This document shows positions 10,343 to 19,396 of a DNA stretch of 64,000 nt, one piece after another. The first letter of the stretch is position 1; every line of letters starts with the position of its first letter. Source of the stretch: JACCZX01 sp963729165 (GTDB lineage: Bacteria; Pseudomonadota; Gammaproteobacteria; Burkholderiales; Burkholderiaceae_F). The notes beneath the pieces are model-generated. The model had not been told where the DNA came from and searched no databases. It saw only the letters and a list, made by a program, of their open reading frames with translations. A program made the position numbers and the translations under genes. The stretch is from contig CAVSMM010000004.1 in NCBI GenBank assembly GCA_963729165.1, forward strand, positions 117,628-181,627. Direction: 5' to 3'.

Positions 10343-11638
10343 ATGCGCTTGGCAAGCGACCGTCTGTATCGTCTGTCGCGCTTCCTGCCGATTCTGCGGT
10401 GGTTGCCCAGCTGCGCGACACGCGGCGCGCTGCGTGCCGACGTGCTCGCCGGATTGACGGGCGCAATCGTTGTGCTGCCTCAGGGCGTGGCATTCGCAAC
10501 ACTCGCCGGAATGCCGCCCGAGTACGCGCTGTATGCCGCGATGGTGCCGTGCGTCGTAGCGGCAGTCTTTGGCTCGAGCCGGTTGATGATCACCGGGCCG
10601 GCCAACGCCATTTCGTTAACGACGCTGGCACTGATTGCGCCGCTTGCGACGCCGGGGTCCGCGCTCTATGTATCGCTGGTGCTGACGCTGACGTTTCTGG
10701 TCGGTTCATTGCAGCTTGCACTTGGCGTCGCCCGCGCCGGGCGTCTGATCGATTACGTGCCGCACTCTGTCATCGTCGGCTTTACTGCCGGTGCCGCCGT
10801 GCTGATCATTAATTCTCAGATCGGTCCGTTTCTTGGGCTTGGCCTGCCCCGTGGTGCGAGTGTTGTCGATAATGTCAGCGCGGCATTTGCACAAGTGCCG
10901 AACGTCACACCGGCTGCACCTTTAGTGGGGTCGGTGACAATTTTCGCCATGCTTGCGTGGCGTCCGTTGAGCCGCTGGATTCCTGCGATGTTTGCCGGCG
11001 TCGTCATTGGCGCCTTCGTGGCATGGCTGCTCGCACGCTACGTTCCACAGTGGCCGGCGCTGTCGACGGTGCAAGCCCTGCCAAGTGCACTGCCACCGGT
11101 ATCGACACCCGACCTGTCGTTCGACACGCTACGGTTGCTGTTCAGCGCGACGTTGGTGATGACTTTGCTTGCGTTGACCGAGGCAATTGCCATCGCGCGT
11201 GCGGTTGCAACCAATCGGCGACAAGCTCGACGGCAATCAGGAATTCATTGGCCAGGAATTGGCAAACCTCGCCGGCTCCTTCTTTTCATCCTATCCGGCC
11301 AGCGGTTCGTTCAACCGCTCAGGTGTGAACCTCGTGTCAGGAGCACGTACGCCCTTCGCAGCGATCTGCGCGACGCTTTTTCTGATCGCGATTCTTTTCT
11401 TCGTTGCTCCGCTCGCGCGCTATCTGCCCTTCGCGGTGATCGCGGGTCTACTGTTTCTGGTGGCGTGGGGATTGATCGACTTTCGCGAGATCCGGCGAAT
11501 CTGGGAGGAAGATCCGCGCGAACGTTGGCCGATGCTTGCAACATTTATCGGGACCATCACGCTGTCGCTCGAATGGGCGATTCTTCTGGAATCACCGTCG
11601 CACTGCTGGCGCAACGATTCTCGCGTCCGCGCGCTTAA
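10343..11638 (+). CDS. SulP-family anion permease lacking a STAS domain, frameshifted
   Basis: The N-terminal SulP signature is clear: 'LRADVLAGLTGAIVVLPQGV' followed by 'FATLAGMPPEYALYAAMVP' and 'SSRLMITGPANAIS'. About ten hydrophobic segments follow. The frame breaks near 11205 and again near 11588; the C-terminal fragments ('GDKLDGNQEFIGQELAN', 'LEWAILLGITVALLAQRFS') restore the family sequence. The protein stops right after the membrane domain, so the usual cytoplasmic STAS domain is absent. SulP proteins move sulfate, bicarbonate or other anions, so sulfate export or sulfonate uptake are both plausible. The start is uncertain; ATG 10343 is used. Its stop codon overlaps that of the convergent SDR. 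Confidence 0.75.
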   Translation: MRLASDRLYRLSRFLPILRWLPSCATRGALRADVLAGLTGAIVVLPQGVAFATLAGMPPEYALYAAMVPCVVAAVFGSSRLMITGPANAISLTTLALIAPLATPGSALYVSLVLTLTFLVGSLQLALGVARAGRLIDYVPHSVIVGFTAGAAVLIINSQIGPFLGLGLPRGASVVDNVSAAFAQVPNVTPAAPLVGSVTIFAMLAWRPLSRWIPAMFAGVVIGAFVAWLLARYVPQWPALSTVQALPSALPPVSTPDLSFDTLRLLFSATLVMTLLALTEAIAIARAVATNRRQARRQSGIHWPGIGKPRRLLLFILSGQRFVQPLRCEPRVRSTYALRSDLRDAFSDRDSFLRCSARALSALRGDRGSTVSGGVGIDRLSRDPANLGGRSARTLADACNIYRDHHAVARMGDSSGITVALLAQRFSRPRA

Positions 11639-12384
11639 CGCGTCAAGTATCCACCGTCGAGGGTGATCGTTTCACCCGTCACGTAGCCGAGAGCGTCGGA
11701 CGCGAGCAGGGCAACGACGCCGGCGATGTCTTCTGTGGACGCGAACCGGCCCAAGAAATCGCGGATAGGACGGCTGCGCGGCGCTCCGGTGTCAGCAGTG
11801 CCTTCGTCATTCCAGTTTCGGTCACGCCAGGCGCGATCGCATTTACGTTGATGCCAAATGGCCCCATCTCGCGCGCCAAGCCCTTGGTCAATGCAACGAC
11901 ACCTGCCTTTGTCGTACCGTACAGAACGTTGCCAAATACGCCGCCGCCTTTGACGGCAGAGACGGAAGCAATGTTGACGATCTTGCCGTACCGCTGCGCC
12001 ATCATCGTCGGTAGGACTGCTTTGCAGCAGTAATAAACGCCTGATAGGTTGACGCGGCAGACCTCGTCCCAGTCTTCAATCGAAGCATCGATCACCGAAC
12101 CGGTTTTCAAAATTCCTGCGTTGTTGACGACGATGTCGAGCCGCCTCCGCTCCCGCACAACTTGCTCGACGACCTCACAGGCCCGGCTGGCGTTACCCAC
12201 ATCGAATGCGATTGCATGGCCGCGGCCATTGCACTGCTCGGCAGTATCAGTGGCAGCACTCAGATTGCTATCGGCGACATAGACCCTGCACCCCATGCTC
12301 GACCAGCCTCGTTGCGATCACTGCGCCGATGCCGCTGCCGGCACCGGTGACCAACGCAATCTTGTCGGCCAGGCCTAGGTCCAT
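11635..12384 (-). CDS. Short-chain dehydrogenase/reductase, frameshifted
   Basis: A classical SDR assembled from three frames. The start 'MDLGLADKIALVTGAGSGIG' gives the Rossmann TGxxxGxG motif, 'NNAG' follows, the catalytic Tyr and Lys lie in 'YGTTKAGVV', and the end 'DALGYVTGETITLDGGYLTR' is typical. Frame breaks lie near 12293 and 11757. It starts 27 bases downstream of the BKACE gene on the same strand, so the two form an operon. The family oxidises or reduces hydroxyl groups with NAD(P). With a beta-keto acid cleavage enzyme as partner, oxidation of a 3-hydroxy acid to its 3-keto acid is the natural guess. The substrate is not known. Confidence 0.78.
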
Positions 12385-12411
12385 GGCTGCGCCGAACGCT
12401 CGGACCTGGGC

Positions 12412-13278
12412 TTAGTGAACGGACGCAAGTCCGAGAATTTCTCGCGCTTCGGCAGCAGTCGCGGGCCGGCGGTCATAACGTGCGCACGTATCGACGATCT
12501 TGCGCACCAGCTCTGCGTTGCTCGCCGCCAGACGATCTGGCTCGATGCGCAAATTGTCTTCCAGCCCAGTACGGCAATGCCCGCCCGCTTCCAAACACCA
12601 TTGATTGACTTCCCATTGATGGCGGCCGATTCCCGCCGCCACCCAGGTTGCACCTGGCAGCACTGCCGAGAGCTCCGCACGCAGAAAATCGAAGATCGAG
12701 CGGCGCGCCGGCATCGCATTCGGGACGCCCATCACGAACTGCACATGCGGGCGTTCCTTGACCAGCTTTTTCTTCACGAGATTCGCGGCGCTGTACAACA
12801 TCGCAAGATCGAACACTTCGATTTCGGGCGTGACGTTGTTGTCGAGCATGATTTGAGCAAGACCTTCGACGAAATCCGGAGGATTTTCATAAATGCCCGT
12901 CGGAAAATTAACCGAGCCCGTCGCAAGCGACGCCATATCGGGCTTCAGGTGCAGCATCGCGCCACGTTTTGCCTGTTCGCGTCCACGGCCACCGGTGGAA
13001 AACTGCACAATCATCCCCGGGCAATGCCTACGTACGCCATCCTGAACGCGGCCGTACAACTCCGGATCGGAGCCTGGTGATTCATCCGGATTGCGCACAT
13101 GGATGTGCACGAGCGATGCACCGGCCTCGAAAGCCTGATGCGTTGACTCGATCTGCTCAGCGGGCGTGACCGGAACCGCCGGGCTGTCTTTCTTGCGCGG
13201 CACTGCTCCGGTGATCGCGACTGTGATGATGACCGGCTGCACTGTGCCGTCATTCCCTGAATTCATGCGAACTTGCAT
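12412..13278 (-). CDS. Beta-keto acid cleavage enzyme (BKACE, DUF849)
   Basis: The protein shows the DUF849 fold markers: 'PVIITVAITGAVPRKKD' at the start, metal-binding His pair in 'SLVHIHVRNPDES', 'MIVQFSTGGRG', and 'EIEVFDLAMLY'. BKACE enzymes condense a beta-keto acid with acetyl-CoA to give acetoacetate and a new acyl-CoA. ATG 13278 is chosen because 'gaaagtagag' precedes it; an internal ATG at 13266 is possible. It shares an operon with the SDR and is divergent from the biotin carrier gene. Nearness to sauS and sauT suggests a sulfonated beta-keto acid as substrate, which would yield sulfoacetyl-CoA. That is inference by analogy with dehydrocarnitine cleavage. Confidence 0.85.
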   Translation of the reverse strand: MQVRMNSGNDGTVQPVIITVAITGAVPRKKDSPAVPVTPAEQIESTHQAFEAGASLVHIHVRNPDESPGSDPELYGRVQDGVRRHCPGMIVQFSTGGRGREQAKRGAMLHLKPDMASLATGSVNFPTGIYENPPDFVEGLAQIMLDNNVTPEIEVFDLAMLYSAANLVKKKLVKERPHVQFVMGVPNAMPARRSIFDFLRAELSAVLPGATWVAAGIGRHQWEVNQWCLEAGGHCRTGLEDNLRIEPDRLAASNAELVRKIVDTCARYDRRPATAAEAREILGLASVH

Positions 13279-13346
13279 TATTGCTCTACTTTCATTTCGC
13301 GTGCAAAGATGCAAGGGCAGCGGCGCTGCGAGACTTTGGAGACAGA

Positions 13347-13823
13347 GTGGCCCACGAGCACCTGACATACGACGATCTGTTGCGCATTGTCGAATTGATC
13401 AAGTCGACGGAGCACTTTTCGGAGTTCCGGTTAAAGGTTGGCGAGATCGAGATCGAGCTACGTCGTCGCAGACCGGCTGGTGTGCCGGGCTCGGCTTCAC
13501 CGCCGGAACCGACGCGCATCGAGAATCCGAGCGTGGCGAGCCAGGCGATAAGCAAGGCATGGCCCGAAGGCTCGCTGCTTGTTCGTTCTCCGATGATCGG
13601 CACCTTCTATCGCGCGGCGCAGCCAGGCGCAGCTGCATTCGTGGAAATTGGTCAGGCAGTCGAGCCAAACACAACGGTGGGCATCATAGAAGTGATGAAG
13701 CTGATGAACTCGATCACCGCTGATGCGCATGGAACCGTCACTCAGATTCTGGTCGACGATGGCGCACAGGTCGAAACAGGACAGCCGCTGATTGCGTTGC
13801 AGCCAAGCTCCGAGTTGCAATGA
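13347..13823 (+). CDS. Biotin carboxyl carrier protein (AccB-like)
   Basis: A 158-residue carrier with an AccB-like N-terminus ('LTYDDLLRIVELI', 'FSEFRLKVGEIEIELRR'), a flexible Pro/Ala linker, and a biotinyl domain with the acceptor Lys118 in 'IIEVMKLMNSI'. GTG 13347 is preferred because 'ttggagacaga' precedes it and the family N-terminus starts there. The stop overlaps the ATG of the next gene (ATGA), so the two are translationally coupled and probably work as one enzyme. The biotin carboxylase partner is not in the window. Confidence 0.87.
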   Translation: MAHEHLTYDDLLRIVELIKSTEHFSEFRLKVGEIEIELRRRRPAGVPGSASPPEPTRIENPSVASQAISKAWPEGSLLVRSPMIGTFYRAAQPGAAAFVEIGQAVEPNTTVGIIEVMKLMNSITADAHGTVTQILVDDGAQVETGQPLIALQPSSELQ

Positions 13824-15145
13824 CACGAGAGCGCTTTGACTTCATCGATGTGACGCTGCGCGACGCGCATCAATGCTTATGGGCGACGCGCATGACGACG
13901 GCAATGATGACGCCGATCCTTAACTCCATCGACCGTGCGGGTTACGCCTATATCAATATTCTCGGTGGCGCCGTCTTCGATGTCTGCGTGCGGTATCTGC
14001 ATGAGAATCCGTGGGAACGCATCGGCCTGTTGTGCAAGCATCTCGTGACGCCGTGCGACGCCCTGACCCGCGCGCAGAGCCTTTATACGTTCGAGCTTTT
14101 CCCGGACGACATCGTTGCACTCAATTCGCAGGTGCTGGCCCGGCGCGGAATCAAGGTGCTGACTGTCTACGATGCGCTGAACGATAACCGCAATATCGAG
14201 TCGTCGGTGCGTTCAGCACACGCGGCGGGCATGAAGGTTAACGCGATGATGACTTACACGCTGTCGCCGGTGCACACCGATGCGTACTACGTGGAGAGAG
14301 CGCGTGAATTGGTGGCGCTCGAAGTCGACTTCATTTCGATCAAAGATCCGACCGGACTGTTGACACCCGAGCGCGGGCGCACGCTGTTTCCTTTGGTCGT
14401 TCAGTCTGCAAGCGAAATTCCGGTGCAGCTGCATTCGCATTGCCAATCGGGTCTTGCTCCGGACGTCTATGAGATTGCGATAAGTGCGGATTTCGTTACG
14501 GCTACACGGCAACGCAGCCATTGGCCAACGGCGCGTCGCTGCCGGCGACCGAGGACGTGGGTTGCACGCCGCGCAGGCTCGGTCACGTCACGTCGATGAA
14601 CGACGAAGCGCTGGCGGAAGTGGCCAGCTATTTCCATCGGGTCAGCGTGCGGGAAGGCAAGCCACGCGGTCAGGTTTCTGAACACGACGCCGATTTATAT
14701 GATCACCAAGTTCCTGGCGGAATGATTTCAAACCTGCGCTCACAGCTGGAAACAATGCGACTTGAGCATCGCTTGCCTGAGATTCTGGAAGAAGTAGCGC
14801 GGGTCAGACGCGATCTCGGCTATCCGATACTCGTCAGCCCGTTTGCGCAGTATCTCGTGACGCAGGCGACGCTCAACGTGGTTCAGGGTGAGCGGTTACA
14901 AAACTATTCCCAATGAGATTAGAAACTACGCCAGCGGTCTTTACGGCCGCCTCGCAGCGCCGCTCTCGGCCGACTTCCTGGAGCGCGCGAACATCAACCC
15001 TTCGCACTTTGTCACTGAAGCGCCAGCGCGCCGGATGGAGCCTGCGATTCCGGCGCTGCGTGCAGAGCTGGGCACGGCCGCGACCGACGAAGACCTGCTG
15101 CTCGCGGCGTTTTACGGGAGCAAGCTGCTCGAGCTTGCTGCGTGA
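13820..15145 (+). CDS. Carboxyltransferase subunit (OadA / transcarboxylase 5S-like), frameshifted
   Basis: The N-terminal HMGL-like barrel is clear: 'FIDVTLRDAHQCLWATRM', metal-site 'VDFISIKDPTGLLTPE' and 'PVQLHSHCQSGLAPDVYE', then 'QPLANGASLPATEDVG' and the conserved C-terminal domain 'QVPGGMISNLRSQL'. Such subunits transfer CO2 between biotin and an acid such as pyruvate or oxaloacetate. The frame breaks near 14490 and 14893. The biotin domain is not fused here but encoded by the coupled upstream gene. No sodium-pump beta subunit is nearby, so a transcarboxylase or a split pyruvate carboxylase using a biotin carboxylase encoded elsewhere is more likely than a membrane decarboxylase. The substrate is not established. 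Confidence 0.75.
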
Positions 15146-15273
15146 TCCGACACCTGAATGCCGCTTTCGCACAACGCCGCTCACCGAGCTGATCGCCTTT
15201 CTGGCCACTCGCTCGGATGTCGCGCCGCACGGGTGCGATTCGCCGGCACCGACATGACGATTTCTGCATAGGG

Positions 15274-16023
15274 ATGCACGCTCCAAGCGTGGGGAGCGCA
15301 TTGGATATCGTCACGCTAACTACCGCTGCACTGGTGGCTGCTGCGGCAGGAATCGTGCGTGGGATTACCGGATTTGGCGGAGCAATGGTAGCGGCGCCGC
15401 CCTTGGCATTGTTGCTCGGGCCGCACGTCGCCGTTCCCGTCGTACTCCTGCTGGAGTCGATCGTCGCGGCGCCGATGCTGCTGAAGACGCGGCGCGAAGT
15501 TGACCGCGGTGTCATTGCCCCTATCCTGATGGCTGCGTGCGTGACCGTTCCGCTGGGCGCATTCATATTGGTCGTGGCTGATCCGCAACTGATTCGTCGG
15601 GTGATCGCCGTCGCCGTTATCCTGTTTGCAGTGATGCTGTTGCGCGGTTGGCGCTACAGCGGCCAGCCACGCATCGCGACATCGTTGGCCGTAGGGGCCG
15701 TTAGTGGCGCAATGACCGGCGCGACCAGCATTGGAGGGCCGCCGGTCATCCTCTATCTGCTGTCGGGTCCGCATTCGGCCGAGACAACCCGCGCCAACCT
15801 GACTGCATTCATTGCGGCGACGTCGCTGCTGGGACTGGCAATGCTCGCCTACTACGGGCTTGCCGACGCGCGCGTCGGATGGACCTCGTTGTGGCTGGCG
15901 CCGACGTACTACTGCGGACTTCTCCTAGGCCAGCGCCTTTTCTCACGCTTTAGCGATGCGCGTTTCCGTCAGTTCACGTTGCTGCTGCTGATCGCAGTAG
16001 CGATCGGCATCCTGCTTGTCTGA
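15274..16023 (+). CDS. TauE/SafE-type (TSUP) membrane transporter
   Basis: A hydrophobic protein of about 249 residues with the TSUP half-repeat motifs 'GIVRGITGFGGAMVAAPPLAL' (first repeat, shortened from the native stretch) and 'GAMTGATSIGGPPVILYLL' (second repeat). Around eight membrane segments are expected. Family members export sulfite, sulfoacetate or related anions across the inner membrane. In a locus that liberates sulfite in the cytoplasm, sulfite export towards periplasmic SorAB is the likely role. ATG 15274 is used; a TTG at 15301 after 'ggggagcgca' is a good alternative start. Confidence 0.82.
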   Translation: MHAPSVGSALDIVTLTTAALVAAAAGIVRGITGFGGAMVAAPPLALLLGPHVAVPVVLLLESIVAAPMLLKTRREVDRGVIAPILMAACVTVPLGAFILVVADPQLIRRVIAVAVILFAVMLLRGWRYSGQPRIATSLAVGAVSGAMTGATSIGGPPVILYLLSGPHSAETTRANLTAFIAATSLLGLAMLAYYGLADARVGWTSLWLAPTYYCGLLLGQRLFSRFSDARFRQFTLLLLIAVAIGILLV

Positions 16024-16209
16024 TGCAAGGCGTGCGGTGCAACGCACGAACGGTGCGGGTGGCGGAATACGTTGACGCGTGCAACAAGCACGACTACTGT
16101 CAACGCAATCGCTTGAGGTCGCAACGACCGGCAGGCGCGGATTCACCGCTGCGGCGGGATTGATACGTGCCGGCGACGATCGGCCTTAACGACGACAGGG
16201 AGAAACTGA

Positions 16210-17376
16210 ATGGCAAGAAATCGATGGAGTTTGGTCGGCGCGGTCGCGTTGGCCGCCGCCGTAATGTTTGCGCCTGCCGCGTCGCTCGCCCAGGTCAAAA
16301 CGACCAAGATCAGAGTGCAGTCGGTGATTCCGACCTCGGCCGACGAAGTGACGATGCTGAAGGAATTCGCCGCGGATGTGGCGGCGCTGACCGGCAATTC
16401 AGTGACGTTCGAAATATTGCCAGCGGGTGCGGTCGTGGCAGTGAACGACACTCTGGACGCGGTCGACAAAGGCTTGATCGAAGCGGGCTTCGCGTGGACG
16501 CACTACTGGTCCGGCAAGCATCCTGCGGCGGCGCTGTTCGGTTCACCTGCGGCGGGTGCAGGCGTCGGCATGGATAACTTCGCGTGGGTTTCGTGGTTTC
16601 TATACGGCGGCGGCTCGCAACTGTACGACCAGTTGTGGAAAGAGATGAAGGTCAACGTCAAAGGATTCATCCTGCAGCCGGTCGGCCCCGAGGCGCTTGG
16701 ATGGTTCAAGAATCCCATCAACTCGATGGCCGACTTTCGCAAGCTGCGCTTTCGCACGCCGCCCGGAATCCCGGGTCAGATCTATAACGACATCGGCGTA
16801 GCTTCAGTGGCAATGGGCGGCGGAGACATCCTGCCCGGACTTGAAAAGGGCGTGATCGATGCGGCCGAATGGTGCTGCCCGAAGCCCGACATGACATTCG
16901 GCTTCCACAAAGTGCTGAAGCACTATTACCTCGAAGGCCTGCACCAGGTCGTCGTCAACGCTGATCTTTATATCAATGGCGATGTGTGGGCCAAGCTGAC
17001 GCCGCTGCAACAGAAGGCGATCGAGGTCGCCGCGAACGCGTCTCTGATGAAAACGGTCGCCTATCGTATTCACGAGAACGGCATTGCGCTGAAAGAGCTC
17101 ACCGAGAAACATGGCGTCATCCTGCACGACACGCCGCCCGAATACTTCAAGGAATATGGCGCCGCTGCGTTGAAGAATTTCGAGAAGAACGCGGCAGCGA
17201 ATCCGTTCTTCAAGAAGGTGTGGGATAGCCAGAAAGCGTGGGCCGATACCGCCATTCCGTTTTGGTCGCGCGCACAGAAAGCGAACGCTGCGATGAGCGG
17301 TGCGTACGCGGCCGAGCTGGCGAAGAAGAAGCCGGCAGCACCTGCGGGGGCACCAGCAGCACCCGCGAAAAAGTAA
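16210..17376 (+). CDS. dctP: TRAP transporter substrate-binding protein (DctP type)
   Basis: The signal peptide ends near 'APAASLAQ'. The mature protein has DctP-family features, including 'DALDA/VDKGLIEAGFAWTH'-like pore-lid sequence and the carboxylate-binding region 'KLRFRTPPGIPGQIYNDIG'. It binds the substrate in the periplasm and delivers it to DctQM, encoded downstream. The C-terminus is an Ala/Pro/Lys-rich tail. The neighbour hpsN and the DHPS-type gene order suggest 2,3-dihydroxypropane-1-sulfonate (as in HpsKLM) as ligand; isethionate or sulfolactate are alternatives. A ribosome site 'gacagggagaaactga' precedes the ATG. Confidence 0.88.
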   Translation: MARNRWSLVGAVALAAAVMFAPAASLAQVKTTKIRVQSVIPTSADEVTMLKEFAADVAALTGNSVTFEILPAGAVVAVNDTLDAVDKGLIEAGFAWTHYWSGKHPAAALFGSPAAGAGVGMDNFAWVSWFLYGGGSQLYDQLWKEMKVNVKGFILQPVGPEALGWFKNPINSMADFRKLRFRTPPGIPGQIYNDIGVASVAMGGGDILPGLEKGVIDAAEWCCPKPDMTFGFHKVLKHYYLEGLHQVVVNADLYINGDVWAKLTPLQQKAIEVAANASLMKTVAYRIHENGIALKELTEKHGVILHDTPPEYFKEYGAAALKNFEKNAAANPFFKKVWDSQKAWADTAIPFWSRAQKANAAMSGAYAAELAKKKPAAPAGAPAAPAKK

Positions 17377-17390
17377 CAACTGTCGAACAT

Positions 17391-17425
17391 GGGCCGCGAG
17401 GTCGCGCTCGCGGTCCATTTTTATT
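17391..17425 (+). terminator. Hairpin with T-rich tail between dctP and dctQ
   Basis: The arms GGGCCGCGAG (17391-17400) and CTCGCGGTCC (17407-17416) pair with one G-T, with loop 'gtcgcg', and are followed by 'atttttatt'. It sits 14 bases after the dctP stop codon. It probably works as a partial terminator, so that the abundant binding protein is made in excess over the membrane subunits. Confidence 0.7.
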
Positions 17426-17479
17426 GTCCAGAATTTTTGCGCCGAACAAATATCAGGCGCTTCAGAAGACTCAAGGACG

Positions 17480-18079
17480 ATGCAGCAAGAACATAACCTG
17501 ACCGACGAGATGATCGTCGGACGGCGGCCCGACTCGCATGGCCATCTACCCGAGGACATGCCGCGTTGGATGTCACACACGATCGTGGCGATCGATACGT
17601 TCAGTCTTTGGGTGGGCCGCGGCGTCGCGTGGCTCACCGTGCCGTTGATGCTCGGAATCGTCTACGAGGTTTTTGCGCGCTACCTGTTTACCGCGCCCAC
17701 GGTCTGGGCTTACGACATCAGCCGCATGTTGTACGGCGCGATGTTCATCCTGGGCGCTGCGTACGCACTGTCCAAGGGCGTGCACATACGCTCTGATTTC
17801 ATCTATCGCCGCTTCTCGGTGCAGACACAGGGACGTATCGACACGGCGTTGTATCTGATCTGCTACTTCCCTTCGCTGCTGATCTTTTTGTGGGTCGCGT
17901 CGGACTGGGCATGGATCTCGGTGTCGCGCGCCGAGCGCGGAACCGATACCGCATGGATGCCGCTGCTTGGACCGGTGAAAAGCGCGCTCCCGATCGGCAT
18001 CATCTTCCTGCTGATCCAGGGCGTGTCCGAGCTGTTGAAGAGCGTGCACGCCGCGCGCAAGGGTCGGTGGCCGGTATGA
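17480..18079 (+). CDS. dctQ: TRAP transporter small membrane subunit (DctQ type)
   Basis: A 199-residue protein with four predicted membrane segments: 'VAWLTVPLMLGIVYEVFARY', 'MLYGAMFILGAAYALSKG', 'ALYLICYFPSLLIFLWVAS' and 'LPIGIIFLLIQGVSELL'. The 'EVFARY' and 'RIDT' positions match DctQ subunits. ATG 17480 follows 'caaggacg'. The stop overlaps the dctM start codon by four bases, which shows translational coupling. It forms the membrane complex with DctM for DctP-delivered substrate. Confidence 0.87.
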   Translation: MQQEHNLTDEMIVGRRPDSHGHLPEDMPRWMSHTIVAIDTFSLWVGRGVAWLTVPLMLGIVYEVFARYLFTAPTVWAYDISRMLYGAMFILGAAYALSKGVHIRSDFIYRRFSVQTQGRIDTALYLICYFPSLLIFLWVASDWAWISVSRAERGTDTAWMPLLGPVKSALPIGIIFLLIQGVSELLKSVHAARKGRWPV

Positions 18080-19395
18080 GTCAACAGATGATCGGCCTGT
18101 GGATGATGGTGGCGATGATCGCCGGCATCTTCATCGGCTTTCCGATCTCGTTCACGCTGATCTTCCTCGGCCTCATCTTCGGCTATTGGGGCTTCGGCCA
18201 GCTGGTTTTCTATCAGCTGACGCTGCAATTCAACGCAACGATGATGGAGCAGACGCTGGCCGCGGTGCCGCTGTTCGTGTTCATGGGCATCATGATGGAG
18301 CAGGCGAACCTGATGGAGCGCCTGTTCGACGCGGTGCAGAAGATGCTGTCGCGTCTGACCGGCGCGCTGTATCTCGCGGTGATGTTCGTGGCGACGATCT
18401 TCGCAGCAGCTACCGGCATCGTCGGCGCGTCAGTCACGATCCTCGGCATCATGGCTGGCAAGTCGATGATCCGCTCCGGCTATGACGTGAAATTGTCGTC
18501 CGGCCTGATTGCCGCCGGCGGCACGCTCGGCATTCTGATTCCGCCGTCGATCATGCTGGTCGTGATGGGGCCGGTGCTGCAGGTTCCAGTGACAACGCTG
18601 TTCGCCGCGGCGATCGTGCCGGGGCTGTTGTTGGCGCTTCTGTTCACTGGCTACGCGATGATCCGCTGCATGATCAATCCGTCGCTCGGGCCTCCGCTTC
18701 CGCTCGATCAGCGGCCGACCAGCATGCGCGAAGTATGGGTCGAGTTCTTCCTTGGCCTGGTGCCGCCTGCGGCACTGGTGCTGGCGGCGCTCGGGAGCAT
18801 CGTGTTCGGTCTCGCCACTCCGACCGAAGGCGCCGCGTGCGGCGCGGTGGGCTCGCTCGCTCTCACCGCCGCTTATGGACGGCTCACGTGGCGCAACTTT
18901 CAGGACACGCTGGTCAAGACACTCGAGATCTCGGTGCTGATCCTGTTTCTGGTGGCCGCGTCGAACTTCTTCGGTGCCGTGTTTGCGCGGCTCGGAACTC
19001 CGACCATGCTGACCGACGCATTACTCGCGCTCGACGTGCACCCGTATGTGATGCTGTTCATCATCATGGCGGTAATTTTCCTGATGGGCTGGCCCCTCGA
19101 GTGGGTGCCGATCGTGTTGATCGTGGTGCCGTTCCTGCTGCCGCTGGTCGACAAGCTGGGATTTGACAAGGTGTGGTTCGGCATTCTGGTCGCGGTCAAT
19201 CTGCAGACCGCATGGCTCTCGCCGCCGGTGGCGATGTCGGCGTATTTTCTGAAGGGCGTCGTTCCGCAATGGGATCTGGGTGACATCTACAAAGGCATGT
19301 TGCAGTTCATGGGATTGCAGATCATTGGACTGCTGCTGTGCATCTTCATTCCGGAAATCGTGATGTGGCTGCCTAATTACATCTACGGGAAATAA
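18076..19395 (+). CDS. dctM: TRAP transporter large membrane subunit (DctM type)
   Basis: A 439-residue permease with about twelve hydrophobic segments and DctM signatures: 'GASVTILGIMAGKSMIRSGY', 'LIAAGGTLGILIPPSIMLVV' (C-half motif), 'LATPTEGAACGAVGSLAL' and 'NLQTAWLSPPVAMSAYFLKG'. It is the sodium-coupled channel part of the TRAP system. It starts inside the end of dctQ (ATGA) and its stop is one base before the GTG of hpsN, so the transporter and the dehydrogenase share a transcript. Confidence 0.92.
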   Translation: MSQQMIGLWMMVAMIAGIFIGFPISFTLIFLGLIFGYWGFGQLVFYQLTLQFNATMMEQTLAAVPLFVFMGIMMEQANLMERLFDAVQKMLSRLTGALYLAVMFVATIFAAATGIVGASVTILGIMAGKSMIRSGYDVKLSSGLIAAGGTLGILIPPSIMLVVMGPVLQVPVTTLFAAAIVPGLLLALLFTGYAMIRCMINPSLGPPLPLDQRPTSMREVWVEFFLGLVPPAALVLAALGSIVFGLATPTEGAACGAVGSLALTAAYGRLTWRNFQDTLVKTLEISVLILFLVAASNFFGAVFARLGTPTMLTDALLALDVHPYVMLFIIMAVIFLMGWPLEWVPIVLIVVPFLLPLVDKLGFDKVWFGILVAVNLQTAWLSPPVAMSAYFLKGVVPQWDLGDIYKGMLQFMGLQIIGLLLCIFIPEIVMWLPNYIYGK

Positions 19396-19396
19396 G

